Shown: positions 1 through 8,794 of the stretch, one piece after another | How the letters are laid out: each line of letters starts with the position of its first letter | How positions within the stretch are numbered: the first letter of the stretch is position 1 | NCBI GenBank assembly: GCA_026417735.1 | Contig: JAOACR010000003.1 | Span: forward strand, 62,001 to 126,000 | Reading direction: 5' to 3' | DNA: 64,000 bases | Origin: Kiritimatiellia bacterium | Lineage (GTDB): Bacteria; Verrucomicrobiota; Kiritimatiellia; PWTM01 | The notes under the pieces: model-generated | The model's input: the letters and a program-made list of their open reading frames with translations, nothing else | What the model was told of the DNA's origin: nothing | The model's database searches: none | Position numbers and translations under genes: made by a program

Positions 1-615
1 CACGCGGACCGCGGGTGCGCGCCCGAGCGCCACCCGCAGCACATTGGGGATTAGGTGGGTCTCGGGATCGTGGTCCTCGCCGAGGCGCTCCGTCGCACCG
101 CAGGCGTTGAAGTAACGCAGAAACACCGGTTCGAAACCGTACCGATCCGCGAACCAGCGCAGCATCGTCTCGAGCATCAGTTTGGACTCGCCGTACGGAT
201 TTAAGGGGCGCTGGGGAGCGTCTTCCGAGATCGGAATGCGCTCGGGAACGCCATAGGTCGCGCAGGTGGAGGAAAACACGATCCGGCGCACACCCACCTG
301 TCGCATCGCCTCGATGAGATGGAATCCACCGACCACATTGTTATGGAAGTACAGCTCCGGCCGCTCCATGGACTCGCCGACGAGCGCAAATGCAGCGAAG
401 TGCAGCACCGCATCGGGACGGACCGAGCGCATCGCCTCCGAGATGGCATCTGCGCGCCGCAGATCACCAACGATGAGGCGGGCCCGAGGGTCCACCGCCT
501 CGCGGTGCCCGCGTTCGAGATTGTCGAAGACGGTCACGCGGTGCCCAGCATCGAGCAACGCTTCCGCGGTGACGCTGCCGATGTAACCGGCCCCGCCGGT
601 GAGCAGTACGTTCAT
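1..615 (-). CDS. galE: UDP-glucose 4-epimerase (3' end beyond window)
   Basis: Interconverts UDP-glucose and UDP-galactose in the cytoplasm, feeding surface polysaccharide and galactose metabolism. The 205 residues present begin with the NAD-binding GGAGYIG loop (residues 7-13). They carry the SDR active-site serine region SSTCATYG (115-122), the catalytic YGESK (Y141, K145) and the substrate-binding RYFNACGA (167-174), all diagnostic of the extended SDR epimerase family. About 120 C-terminal residues lie outside the window. The ATG overlaps the stop of the upstream nuclease-family gene by four bases (ATGA), so the two are probably translationally coupled. Another nucleotide-sugar epimerase specificity cannot be excluded without the C-terminus. 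Confidence 0.93.
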   Translation of the reverse strand, partial: MNVLLTGGAGYIGSVTAEALLDAGHRVTVFDNLERGHREAVDPRARLIVGDLRRADAISEAMRSVRPDAVLHFAAFALVGESMERPELYFHNNVVGGFHLIEAMRQVGVRRIVFSSTCATYGVPERIPISEDAPQRPLNPYGESKLMLETMLRWFADRYGFEPVFLRYFNACGATERLGEDHDPETHLIPNVLRVALGRAPAVRV

Positions 616-1109
616 CGGAACGGCTCGTCCGGCGGCGGCTCGGTGGGGGGCTCCTCCTCGTCCTGCTGCGAAGACTGTTCCTCCGCCTGTTGGAGCATCC
701 AGCTGGCGTCCTCTGTTTTCTCCCACACGCTTGCCGCCACGTAGATCGGGCATCCCTGCTGCAGCGCGAGCGCGATCGAATCGCTCGGTCGGGCGTCCAC
801 CTCGATCAGGTTTCGGCCATGTTCGGTGTCTTGAACGATATAGATGCGGGCGTAGAACGTGTCGTCCTTCAGCTCGTTGACCACCACCTTCGCAACCCGA
901 GCGCCGAACCCCGCGAGGATGGCGGCGATCAGATCGTGCGTCATCGGGCGGGGCGACCGCAAGCCTTCTCGATATCTCGCAATAGCGGACGCGACGAAGA
1001 CGTCGATGAACATGACGATGACCTTGCGGCCATCGGTCAGAAAGACACCGGCGCCGCCGCGCGAGGTCCCCACCAGTGTTTGCACTGTGACCTGGACATC
1101 CGGTTTCAT
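612..1109 (-). CDS. Bifunctional nuclease family protein (DUF151)
   Basis: A 165-residue protein of the BFN/DUF151 family, some members of which have DNase and RNase activity. The family signature DARPSDSIALAL is at residues 106-116, after a mixed alpha/beta N-terminal half. The last 30 residues are a Glu/Gln/Pro-rich acidic tail that is probably disordered and lies outside the conserved domain. It starts with ATG and its TGA overlaps the galE ATG, so it is the first gene of a short operon read leftwards. No functional link to galE is obvious. Nuclease activity is inferred from the family only. Confidence 0.85.
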   Translation of the reverse strand: MKPDVQVTVQTLVGTSRGGAGVFLTDGRKVIVMFIDVFVASAIARYREGLRSPRPMTHDLIAAILAGFGARVAKVVVNELKDDTFYARIYIVQDTEHGRNLIEVDARPSDSIALALQQGCPIYVAASVWEKTEDASWMLQQAEEQSSQQDEEEPPTEPPPDEPFR

Positions 1110-1198
1110 CGTGATGACCGCTGGTGTTCCAGCTAGAATACCTGCAGTCTAACCGGTGTGGGCTGAACTGTCACGGTGGGCTCACGGACGGCGGAGCA

Positions 1199-1492
1199 AT
1201 GGGCATCAAGCTCGAGATGTGGTTGTCGAGGGTTCGGCGCTGGCCGAAACCTCTGCGACTGGGCGGGGGCGTGGCGTTGCTGGTTCTCGGCGTGCTGGGG
1301 CTCTTCCTGCCAGTGCTCCAGGGACTGCTGTTTTTGGGTGCCGGTCTCGCGCTGCTGGCGGCGGATGTGCCGGCGGTTCGGCGTTGGGTGGACCGTGCGG
1401 CGCAACGTTGGTCGCGCCAGCACGCGCAGGCCGGCCGGGGCCAGTGGATCCGTGTGGAGCCGCCGCGCCCGGAACGATCGCCACGTTCCTGA
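1199..1492 (+). CDS. Small inner-membrane protein, PGPGW-like
   Basis: A 97-residue protein with a basic N-terminus (WLSRVRRWPKPLRL) followed by one long or two closely spaced hydrophobic segments, roughly residues 22-55. The central GLFLPVLQGLLFLGAGLALL resembles the PGPGW family of small transmembrane proteins, where a glycine/proline turn separates two helices; here the turn is LPVLQG. The ATG at 1199 puts the basic end directly before the membrane segment. A start at 1124 would add a stretch with no domain-like character. Function unknown. Confidence 0.6.
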   Translation: MGIKLEMWLSRVRRWPKPLRLGGGVALLVLGVLGLFLPVLQGLLFLGAGLALLAADVPAVRRWVDRAAQRWSRQHAQAGRGQWIRVEPPRPERSPRS

Positions 1493-1705
1493 GGCGGCGG
1501 CGCGCGGTGGGCGCGCTTGGGTTGGACTGCGGAAAGCTCGTGACTCGCGCAATGGATTGTCGGGGCGCTCGTTTCCCATTTCAGCGTTCGGGCCGCGGAC
1601 ATGAAGCCTACCTCGGGCCGCTTGCCCACCGCGGTCATCGGTGCCGCCGCAGACCGCTGACGCGCTCACGCCGCGATTTGCGGGCGGGAACGATGTGAGG
1701 ATGCC

Positions 1706-3061
1706 TCAGCGGCGATCGCCTCCGGGCGGCCGCCGTTCGCCGGGCTTCGGCAGGTCCGGCGGCGCGGTGACGGTTTCTGCGCGCGACACGTCTGGCTCTA
1801 CTGCCGGCCGTGGCACCTGACCACTCGGACGGATGTAGATGTCCGTGCGGCGGTTCTTTTGCATGTTTTCTTCGGTGTCGTTCGGTGCGATCGGTCGGTC
1901 GAAGCCGTAACCGTGGTAGCTCAGGCGTGACGGTTCAATGCCGCCGGTCTTAACGATGTAGTCCATGACCGCTTTCGCGCGACGCTCGGAGAGTCGGAGA
2001 TTGTATTCTCGCTGCGAGGTCTTCCGGCGGTCCGCGTGACCCTCGATGCGAGCGGTCGCACCGGGATCGCGCTGAAGCACTTTGATGATCTTGTCGAGCT
2101 GCGCGTGGTAGATCGGACGCAGGTCCGCCTTGTCGTAGTCGAACTCGATGTTCAGGCGGAACAGCATCAGGTCGTCGGCAGGGTTCAACGGGTCGGTGTT
2201 GTCTTCGATCACTTCATGCCCGTCCGCGACGCCGCCGCCATCGGTGTCCTGCTTGCGAGGATCCGTTTTGTAGGTGAGGACCTCCGCGCCGTCCTTGAGG
2301 CCGTCGAGGTCGGTGTCCGGGTTGAGCGGATCGGTCTGGAACTGGCGCACCTCCTGCCCGTCTGTCAGACCGTCTTTGTCGGTGTCCGGATCGTAGGGGT
2401 CGGTGCCGTACGTAGGCTCTTCGCGGTCGAGCAGCCCGTCGCCGTCGCTATCGATGTCGCCTCCCGAGAGCACCGGTGCGACCGGCAGCGCGGCACCGAA
2501 CCGGTAGTTCACGCCGAGGCCGAGGATCCAATTGAACTCGGTGTCCGAACCTGCGAGCGCGAGCTTCGCATCGAAGCGAACGGCCCACTCGTCATTGAAA
2601 TGGTACTGCAGGCCGCCGCCGGCCATGATGATCGGGTCAATGTTGTCTTCGGTTTCGCCCATGTCCTCTCCGTAGATCATCAGGGCAGCGCCTGCGGAGA
2701 GATAGGGGTCGATTCGCTGGTCGGGCTGGTTGCGGAGGTGGAAGAGCGCGTCCACGCCGAGTCGAACCCCCCAGGTGTCGTCGTCGAGCTGGTAGCGGCG
2801 GCTGTTCGGAAACTTTCTTGCGCGCAGCACCGGCGCGTAGTCCACCCCGGCTTCGAGCTCCCACCACGGGTTGAAGGTGTAGCCGAGCCGAAGCCCGAGC
2901 GATGGACCGCTTTTGACTTCCTCGTCCCCTTCGAACAGCATCGCGCCCAGCAGCGCGCTGCCGGACCAGGGTGCGCGATCGAAGAGGTCCTCCGCGGCGT
3001 GGCTGGCCGTTCCCGCCGCAATGGCCGCAATGCCCATCCACCGCCCCGCTTGACTGAGCAT
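1706..3061 (-). CDS. OmpA-family outer-membrane protein with TSP3-type repeats
   Basis: A secreted protein of about 451 residues. It has a signal peptide ending near ASHA, an eight-strand-type beta-barrel domain (about 25-195), and four aspartate-rich thrombospondin type 3-like repeats ([36 protein letters not shown]; about 205-290) expected to bind calcium. It ends in an OmpA C-terminal peptidoglycan-binding domain (about 300-415) with the motif [16 protein letters not shown]. It anchors the outer membrane to the cell wall. ATG at 3061 is preferred over TTG at 3067 because a GGGAG Shine-Dalgarno lies nine bases upstream of the ATG. The tail after about 415 is Pro/Arg-rich. Confidence 0.9.
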   Translation of the reverse strand: MLSQAGRWMGIAAIAAGTASHAAEDLFDRAPWSGSALLGAMLFEGDEEVKSGPSLGLRLGYTFNPWWELEAGVDYAPVLRARKFPNSRRYQLDDDTWGVRLGVDALFHLRNQPDQRIDPYLSAGAALMIYGEDMGETEDNIDPIIMAGGGLQYHFNDEWAVRFDAKLALAGSDTEFNWILGLGVNYRFGAALPVAPVLSGGDIDSDGDGLLDREEPTYGTDPYDPDTDKDGLTDGQEVRQFQTDPLNPDTDLDGLKDGAEVLTYKTDPRKQDTDGGGVADGHEVIEDNTDPLNPADDLMLFRLNIEFDYDKADLRPIYHAQLDKIIKVLQRDPGATARIEGHADRRKTSQREYNLRLSERRAKAVMDYIVKTGGIEPSRLSYHGYGFDRPIAPNDTEENMQKNRRTDIYIRPSGQVPRPAVEPDVSRAETVTAPPDLPKPGERRPPGGDRR

Positions 3062-3118
3062 GTTCAACGTCTCCCGCGCGCCCGCACCAACTGAGATCGC
3101 GGCGCCGCGCGCGGTGGA

Positions 3119-3146
3119 ACTTTACCAGAGCGGTTGGTTCTTGCAA
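3119..3146 (-). promoter_or_regulatory. Putative promoter of the ompA-family gene
   Basis: Read on the minus strand: TTGCAA (3146-3141), a 16-base spacer, then TAAAGT (3124-3119). Each hexamer matches the sigma-70 consensus at four of six positions. Transcription would begin about 45 bases before the ATG at 3061. The element sits in the divergent gap next to the FHA gene. Assigned by eye. Confidence 0.4.
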
Positions 3147-3147
3147 T

Positions 3148-4545
3148 ATGAGCCCGATTGCCGCCGCGCGGGCGAGCGGCGAACGGTGGAGCCATGCGCG
3201 CACGGTGAACGACGAACCGAACCTGCTGGTCGAGTCCGGCCCCGACAAGGGAATGGAGATCCGCGTGTCGGTGTCCGGCGCGCGGCTCGGGCGCGCTTCG
3301 GGCAACGACATCGTACTGACCGATCCGGCGCTGTCCCGCTTTCACTGCCGGTTTTACTACAAGGATGGCCGGTTGCACGTTTCGGACCTCGCCAGCACGA
3401 ATGAAACGCTGATCAATGGACGGCCGTCGGTGGACGGGCGTCTGACGACGGGGGACCGGGTAACGATCGGCCAGACAGTGCTGAAGGTGCTGCGCGATTC
3501 ACCGCCTGCGGAGCAGCCGCCACCGCCGGCGCCGGTGCCGGAGGAGTCCGCGCCGGCGGAGGAGCGTGGCGCGCCGCTGGAGGTGGACCTTGGGCTTGCC
3601 CGCGACGACGAGTTTGCGCCGGCGCGAGCGGTATCGCCCTCCGAGCGGGTCGCTGCGCGCCGCCGTTACCTCGCCTACGGCCTGCTGCTGGTGCTGTTGT
3701 TGGCGGCCGCCGGTCTGTCCGTTCGGCTGCTGCAGCCTCGCGCTCGTCCGCGTGGCGCGGTCGCCGCCGGGCCTGCGCAGTTGGAGCTGCACTACGAGAA
3801 AATCGAAGCCAGTCCGGAAAACATTTTCCGGTATGCGGTGGACCTGGAGGGCGGGCAGCTGGCGGTGCGTGTGGACAACCTCCAGACGGGGCAGCACATC
3901 CGGCGCGAGAAGGCGACCGATCCGAAAGTGATTGAACTGCTCGCCTCCTCGCTCGAACAATCCGGTTTCTTTCAGCTGATGAACGAATACACCGGCATCT
4001 CGCCGAACGTGTGGGAGATGTCCGATCTGACGATCATCGTGAACCGGCGAGCGCACCGGGTGAAGGTGCTGAACCGGCTGCCGCCGGATGCGTTCAAAAA
4101 GGCGAGGGACGAGATCGAAGAATTTGTGCGCAACGAGATGGGCCTGCATGCGCTTGCGCTGCCGCCCGAAAAGCTGATGGAGCTGGGGCGCAACGCATGG
4201 TTGACCGGCAAAAAACTTTTCGACGAGCGTGAAGTGCGGCACGACAACCTCGCCCGAGCGATCCGCGCGCTGACGGAGGCCGAGAGCCTGGTTGAGTCGC
4301 TGGAGCCGAAGCCGCCGTTTTATGAGGAGGCGATTGCGCTGCGCGAGGAGGCCCGTCGACAGCTTCAGGCGAAATATGACGACTACATGTTCCGCGCCGA
4401 CCGTGCGATCAAGCTGAACGACTGGCGCGAGGCGAACGCGCACCTGCAGGTGCTGCTGGAGTCGTTTGTGGACCGCTCGGACGAGCGTTACCAAAAAGTG
4501 TACAAGAAGCTGGTGGACGTGCAGCGACGGCTGCAGCGCAAATGA
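3148..4545 (+). CDS. FHA-domain single-pass membrane protein
   Basis: A 465-residue protein. The forkhead-associated domain (about 25-115), a phosphothreonine-binding module, shows GRASGNDIVL (49-58), SRFHC (63-67) and STNETLING (83-91). A Pro/Ala-rich linker follows, then one transmembrane helix (about 174-195). The C-terminal domain of about 270 residues is unrecognised and ends in helices resembling TPR-like packing. The FHA faces the cytoplasm and the C-terminal part probably the periplasm. Its last codons overlap the PEGA lipoprotein start (ATGA), suggesting a paired envelope function. GTG at 3205 is an alternative start that begins closer to the FHA fold. The Ser/Thr kinase at 16.6-19.1 kb could in principle supply a ligand. 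Confidence 0.8.
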   Translation: MSPIAAARASGERWSHARTVNDEPNLLVESGPDKGMEIRVSVSGARLGRASGNDIVLTDPALSRFHCRFYYKDGRLHVSDLASTNETLINGRPSVDGRLTTGDRVTIGQTVLKVLRDSPPAEQPPPPAPVPEESAPAEERGAPLEVDLGLARDDEFAPARAVSPSERVAARRRYLAYGLLLVLLLAAAGLSVRLLQPRARPRGAVAAGPAQLELHYEKIEASPENIFRYAVDLEGGQLAVRVDNLQTGQHIRREKATDPKVIELLASSLEQSGFFQLMNEYTGISPNVWEMSDLTIIVNRRAHRVKVLNRLPPDAFKKARDEIEEFVRNEMGLHALALPPEKLMELGRNAWLTGKKLFDEREVRHDNLARAIRALTEAESLVESLEPKPPFYEEAIALREEARRQLQAKYDDYMFRADRAIKLNDWREANAHLQVLLESFVDRSDERYQKVYKKLVDVQRRLQRK

Positions 4546-5897
4546 TGAGGGCGATGCGGATGCGGAGAACCCCCGCGGAGTTCGCGGTGCTGGTGGCGCT
4601 GGTGCTGGTCGGTTGCGACGCCGGGCCGAAGGGCGACGGGCAGATCCGCATCACGAGTGATCCGGAGGGCGCCGCGGTGACGCTCAACGGCCGCGGGGTG
4701 GATCCGACGCCGACGACCGTCACCCGTCTGCCGGCCGGCAGCTACCTCATCAAGATTGAGAAGGCGGGATACCTGCCCGTCTACCGCACCGCGGCGATCC
4801 TCGAAGGCGGCCGGGCGACGGTTGAGGTCAAGCTGGAACCCGCGTTCGGACTGGCGCTGGTGGACTCCAAACCGCAGGGGGCGGAGGTTCACATGGACGG
4901 GGTGTTCCGGGGCCGGACGCCGCTGTTTATGGTCGACGTGCCGCCGGGCCGTCACCGGTTCCGGTTCGAAGCGCCGGGCCGCTTGCCGCGCGAAGTGGAG
5001 GAGGATTTCAACGACCGCGTGCCGCGCCGCGTGTTCGTCGAACTGCCCGGGAATGCGGGACGATTGGCGGTCCGCTCCACGCCGCCGGGCGCCACCGTGC
5101 GTCTGAACGGGGTGGAGCGGGGGCGTACGCCCTGCGAGATCGAGGACGTCCCGGCGGGCGAGAATGTGGTGGAAATACTGCTGGCCGGCTATCGGCCGTT
5201 CACCGAGAAGGTCGAGGTGCGCGCGCAGGAGACCCGCGAGATTGCGGGTGTGCTGCAGGCGATCCCGACGACGCTGCGCATCGAGTCGCTACCGCGGGGC
5301 GCGCGCATCTATGTGAACAACCAGTACCGCGGGGACGCGCCGGTGGAGCTGACGGATCTGCCGCCGGGCGAACACCGCGTGCGCGCGGAGCTTCCGGGTT
5401 ACGAGCCGATGGCGCGGACGGTGAACCTCGCCGCGCAAGCGATGGCGGTGGAGGAGTTCCGGCTGCAGAAGAACAGCGGGAAGATCGTGATTGTCAGCGA
5501 GCCTCCTGGCGCGCGCGTGTTCATCAATGGCGAAGAGAAGGGCGAAACACGGCCTGCCGCCGGCGGCGTGATCTCCGAACCGTTTGAAGTGGATCTCCTG
5601 CCGCCGGGCACCTACCAAGTGCGGTTGACCCGCCCCGGGTTCAGTCACACGCCGAAAACGGTGACCGTGGGGCCGAACGCGGTCGTGGACCTGCACGAGA
5701 AAATGGTTCGCCGGTATGTGCCCGACACGCGGGTGCGCATGAAGCTGGAGAGCGGCGAGATCGTGCGAGAGGGAATGCTGATGCGGAAGTTCCCGGACGG
5801 CTCGATCGAGCTCCAGCTCGACACCGGCACCATCCTCAAGATCGGGGCGGCAGAGATTCTGTCGATCGAGCCGTTGCGGGTGATGCCGCCCAGGTGA
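4542..5897 (+). CDS. PEGA-repeat lipoprotein
   Basis: A 451-residue lipoprotein. The signal sequence ends in a lipobox, LVGC, at about residues 22-25. Five successive PEGA-type beta repeats follow (about 32-100, 103-167, 171-236, 243-305, 316-392), each with a pattern like SxPxGAxVxxNGxxxGxTP and a PPGxHxxR turn. The last 55 residues form a small beta domain. PEGA domains occur in surface proteins and are thought to mediate binding; no enzyme motif is visible. The start overlaps the stop of the FHA gene, so co-translation and a joint envelope role are likely. The DUF192 gene converges and overlaps its last 62 bases. Confidence 0.85.
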   Translation: MMRAMRMRRTPAEFAVLVALVLVGCDAGPKGDGQIRITSDPEGAAVTLNGRGVDPTPTTVTRLPAGSYLIKIEKAGYLPVYRTAAILEGGRATVEVKLEPAFGLALVDSKPQGAEVHMDGVFRGRTPLFMVDVPPGRHRFRFEAPGRLPREVEEDFNDRVPRRVFVELPGNAGRLAVRSTPPGATVRLNGVERGRTPCEIEDVPAGENVVEILLAGYRPFTEKVEVRAQETREIAGVLQAIPTTLRIESLPRGARIYVNNQYRGDAPVELTDLPPGEHRVRAELPGYEPMARTVNLAAQAMAVEEFRLQKNSGKIVIVSEPPGARVFINGEEKGETRPAAGGVISEPFEVDLLPPGTYQVRLTRPGFSHTPKTVTVGPNAVVDLHEKMVRRYVPDTRVRMKLESGEIVREGMLMRKFPDGSIELQLDTGTILKIGAAEILSIEPLRVMPPR

Positions 5898-6243
5898 GGC
5901 GCAGGCCGGTCGACAGCGACGGCGGCGCCATCCACCCTGCGGTCGCCTCGATCGCGCCGACTGCCGAACGGCCGCCGAACGCGATCCGGCCGGGTCGCAA
6001 GTTGCGGACGATCCGAACGATCCGGTCCTCGCGATCAAAGAAGATCACATCGATCAAAAACCGCATGCCGAACGTGTGAACGGCACGACAGGGACGCAGC
6101 GCGAGCGCTTCGCCCGGCGGCGGTGGCGGATGGCCGAGCAGTCCTCGTGCGCGTTCGAGCGGACCTCGCGCGATGCGGACGAGGGGGATCACGACACCGC
6201 CCACTCGAACGGTTGTGAGTTGGTCGGATTGGCCCTCTGCCAT
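5836..6243 (-). CDS. DUF192 family protein
   Basis: A small protein of about 135 residues. The DUF192 core runs through ERARGLLGH, then the PCRAVHTFGMRF segment (the family's usual xxSxxTxGMRFPID-type motif), DVIFFDREDRIV and ATAGWM. Function of the family is unknown. The longer reading frame begins at a TTG (6279); ATG 6243 is preferred by codon type, though neither has a convincing ribosome site. The C-terminal tail runs antisense into the end of the PEGA gene. No signal peptide is visible, whereas many relatives are secreted. Confidence 0.7.
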   Translation of the reverse strand: MAEGQSDQLTTVRVGGVVIPLVRIARGPLERARGLLGHPPPPPGEALALRPCRAVHTFGMRFLIDVIFFDREDRIVRIVRNLRPGRIAFGGRSAVGAIEATAGWMAPPSLSTGLRLTWAASPATARSTESLPPRS

Positions 6244-6376
6244 GCGCAGTGTTCTAGGCAGGCCGGAGGAACAGCGCAAGCTCGCGAAGTCCGCCCGGCG
6301 CGGTTGCCGGCACCGCGGTCGTTTGTCGGTGCTTCGGCAAACCAGTAGGATCGCGCTCGTCGCTGGAGATCACCTG

Positions 6377-8794
6377 ATGTGTGCACAGCTATTCGCGATC
6401 GTCGCGCTCGCGGGAAGTGCCGCCACGCCGCTGCAGCCGATTGATTTCTCTCGGGTCCGTGTGGAGGGATACTGGCGGGCACGCGTCGAGACCAACCGCC
6501 TCTCGACAATCCCGTATTGCTTCCGGAAGTGTGAGGAGACCGGACGAATTGCGAACTTCGCGCGCGCGGCCGGCCTCGAGCCGGGGACATTCACCGGCAC
6601 CGCGTTCGACGACTCCGACGTGTACAAGGTGATCGAGGGGGCCGCCTGCTCGCTGGCGCTGACACCGGACGCCGCGCTGGACCGCTACCTCGACGACCTG
6701 ATTGCGAAGATTGCTGGCGCGCAGGAGCCCGACGGGTATCTGTACACCGTGCGCCGTCTGCTACCGCCTGAGCGGCTTCCGCGCATGGCCGGTCGGGAGC
6801 GCTGGTCCAATCTGAAGGACAGCCACGAACTCTACAATCTGGGCCACCTGATCGAGGCGGCGGTCGCGCACTGGCGCTCCACCGGCAAGACCAATCTGCT
6901 GGCGGTGGCGCGGCGGGCGGCGGACCTTGTGGCGTCGCTGTGGCTGGACCAGGGGATGGGGTGGCCGGAGGGGCATCCGGAGATCGAGCTCGCGCTGCTG
7001 CGGCTGGCGGATGCGACCGGCCAGCCGAGGTATCGCGAGGCGGCGCGGCGGCTGATGGAGATCCGCGGGCGGCCGGAGACGCACCGCCTTTACGGGCCGT
7101 ACGCGCAGGACCATCAGCCGGTGCTGGAACAGCGCGAGGCGGTCGGGCACGCGGTCCGCGCGCTGTATCTCTACACAGCGATGGCGCGATATGCGGGGAT
7201 CTCGGCGGAACCTGCGTGGCGCGAGGCGGTGCGGGCGCTGTGGGAGGACATCGTCCGCCACAAGCTGTACGTGACCGGCGGTTTGGGGGCGCGGGGGGCG
7301 GGCGAATCGTTCGGCGCCGCCTACGAGCTGCCGAACGAAACCGCCTACGCGGAAACCTGTGCGGCGATTGCAGGCGTGTTGTTCAGCTCTGCGATGCTGC
7401 AGTTGGAGGCCGACGCGCGCCATGCCGATGTGCTGGAGCGAATTTTGTACAACGGCGTGCTGTGCGGTGTCTCGCTCCGCGGCGATCGTTTCTTCTATCC
7501 CAATCCGCTCGCCTCGGACGGGCGTGGCGGCTTCAACCACGGCCGGCCGGAGCGGCAGCCCTGGTTCGGCTGCTCGTGTTGTCCGGTGAACATCGCCCGG
7601 GCGATTCCACAGGTCGGGGGCTGGATGTATTCAGTTGGCGAGGGGCGAGTGTACGTGCACCTGTTCGAGGCCGGCGTCGCCACCGCCGATGTGGCGGGGG
7701 TGCGCGTCGAGTTGCGCCAGGCGACCCGCTATCCGTGGGCGGGCGAAGTGGCGATCGATGTGCGGCCGGAGCGGCCGGCCCGATTTGAACTGATGGTGCG
7801 GATTCCGGGCTGGGCGAAAGGCCGGCCGGTGCCGAGCGACCTTTACACGGACGTGACGCCGCCCACTGACGCGCCGCAGCTGTCCCTCAACGGTGAGCCG
7901 GTGGACCTCCAACGCTTGGAGCGAGGTTATGCGAGGCTGTCCAAGGTTTGGAACGTGGGCGACCGCGTCGAACTGCGCCTTCCAATGCTGCCGCGTCGGG
8001 TGCGATCCCATCCGGCGGTTTCGAACAACGCAGGACACGTCGCGCTGGAACGGGGACCGATCGTGTATTGCATCGAGGGAGCGGACCACCCGGGAGGCCG
8101 GGTGCGGAACCTGTGGTTGCCGGAGGACGCGCCGCTTTCGGCCGAGGAACGGCCGGAGCTGCTCGGCGGCGTGGTGGTGATCCGGGCCCCCGGGCGGGCA
8201 CGGGGCGCGGTGGACCTCGGGCGGCTTGAGGACCGGCCGGCGGAGATCCTCGCGATCCCGTACAACGTGTGGTGTCACCGCGGTGCGAATGAAATGCGCG
8301 TGTGGATTCCGACCTCGCCGGCGGGTGTCACGCCGCATCCTGCGGCGACGCTGGAAGGTCGCGCGACGGTGAGCGCTTCGTTTTGCCACGCGGCCGACAC
8401 CCCAGAGGCGGCGAACGACGGGGTGCTGCCGGCCTCGTCCAGCGACGGCGGCATTCCGCGGATGACATGGTGGGACCACCGCGGCACCTCGGAGTGGATA
8501 CAGTATGAATGGCCCGCGCCGGTGCGCGTACGCGGGGTCGAGGTCTACTGGTTTGACGACACCGGCCGCGGACGGTGTCGTGTCCCGGCGAGCTGGGGGG
8601 TACGGGTGCGCGAGCGAGAGAAGTGGGTGGCGCCGCGCGGCGCGTGTCCGGAGGTACCCTCGGTGGAGCGGGATCGCTTCAATCGTGTCGAGTTCGAGCC
8701 GGTGGAGACCACCGCGTTGCGCATCGAGGTTGTTTTGCAACCGGAGTTCTCGGGCGGAGTACTGGAATGGCGCGTGATTCCGGCCGGCCCCTGA
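6377..8794 (+). CDS. GH127 beta-L-arabinofuranosidase-like hydrolase, secreted
   Basis: An 805-residue glycoside hydrolase of the DUF1680/GH127 family, which removes terminal beta-L-arabinofuranose from plant-type glycans. A short signal peptide (LFAIVALAGSAA) precedes an (alpha/alpha)6 barrel. The Glu of TAYAETC (E326) and the zinc/nucleophile cysteine cluster GCSCCPVN (C399, C401, C402) match the catalytic Glu-Cys arrangement of the family. The C-terminus has beta domains ending in an F5/8-type-looking module (about 650-805). ATG 6377 has GGAG eight bases upstream. The next gene, a sulfatase-fold protein, starts inside its last 28 bases. Arabinofuranoside specificity is from the family; relatives include GH146-like enzymes. 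Confidence 0.88.
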   Translation: MCAQLFAIVALAGSAATPLQPIDFSRVRVEGYWRARVETNRLSTIPYCFRKCEETGRIANFARAAGLEPGTFTGTAFDDSDVYKVIEGAACSLALTPDAALDRYLDDLIAKIAGAQEPDGYLYTVRRLLPPERLPRMAGRERWSNLKDSHELYNLGHLIEAAVAHWRSTGKTNLLAVARRAADLVASLWLDQGMGWPEGHPEIELALLRLADATGQPRYREAARRLMEIRGRPETHRLYGPYAQDHQPVLEQREAVGHAVRALYLYTAMARYAGISAEPAWREAVRALWEDIVRHKLYVTGGLGARGAGESFGAAYELPNETAYAETCAAIAGVLFSSAMLQLEADARHADVLERILYNGVLCGVSLRGDRFFYPNPLASDGRGGFNHGRPERQPWFGCSCCPVNIARAIPQVGGWMYSVGEGRVYVHLFEAGVATADVAGVRVELRQATRYPWAGEVAIDVRPERPARFELMVRIPGWAKGRPVPSDLYTDVTPPTDAPQLSLNGEPVDLQRLERGYARLSKVWNVGDRVELRLPMLPRRVRSHPAVSNNAGHVALERGPIVYCIEGADHPGGRVRNLWLPEDAPLSAEERPELLGGVVVIRAPGRARGAVDLGRLEDRPAEILAIPYNVWCHRGANEMRVWIPTSPAGVTPHPAATLEGRATVSASFCHAADTPEAANDGVLPASSSDGGIPRMTWWDHRGTSEWIQYEWPAPVRVRGVEVYWFDDTGRGRCRVPASWGVRVREREKWVAPRGACPEVPSVERDRFNRVEFEPVETTALRIEVVLQPEFSGGVLEWRVIPAGP

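Noticed and set aside
4620-5720. DNA-level tandem repeat
   Set aside because: The periodicity comes from diverged PEGA protein repeats; the nucleotide sequences of the units are not close copies.
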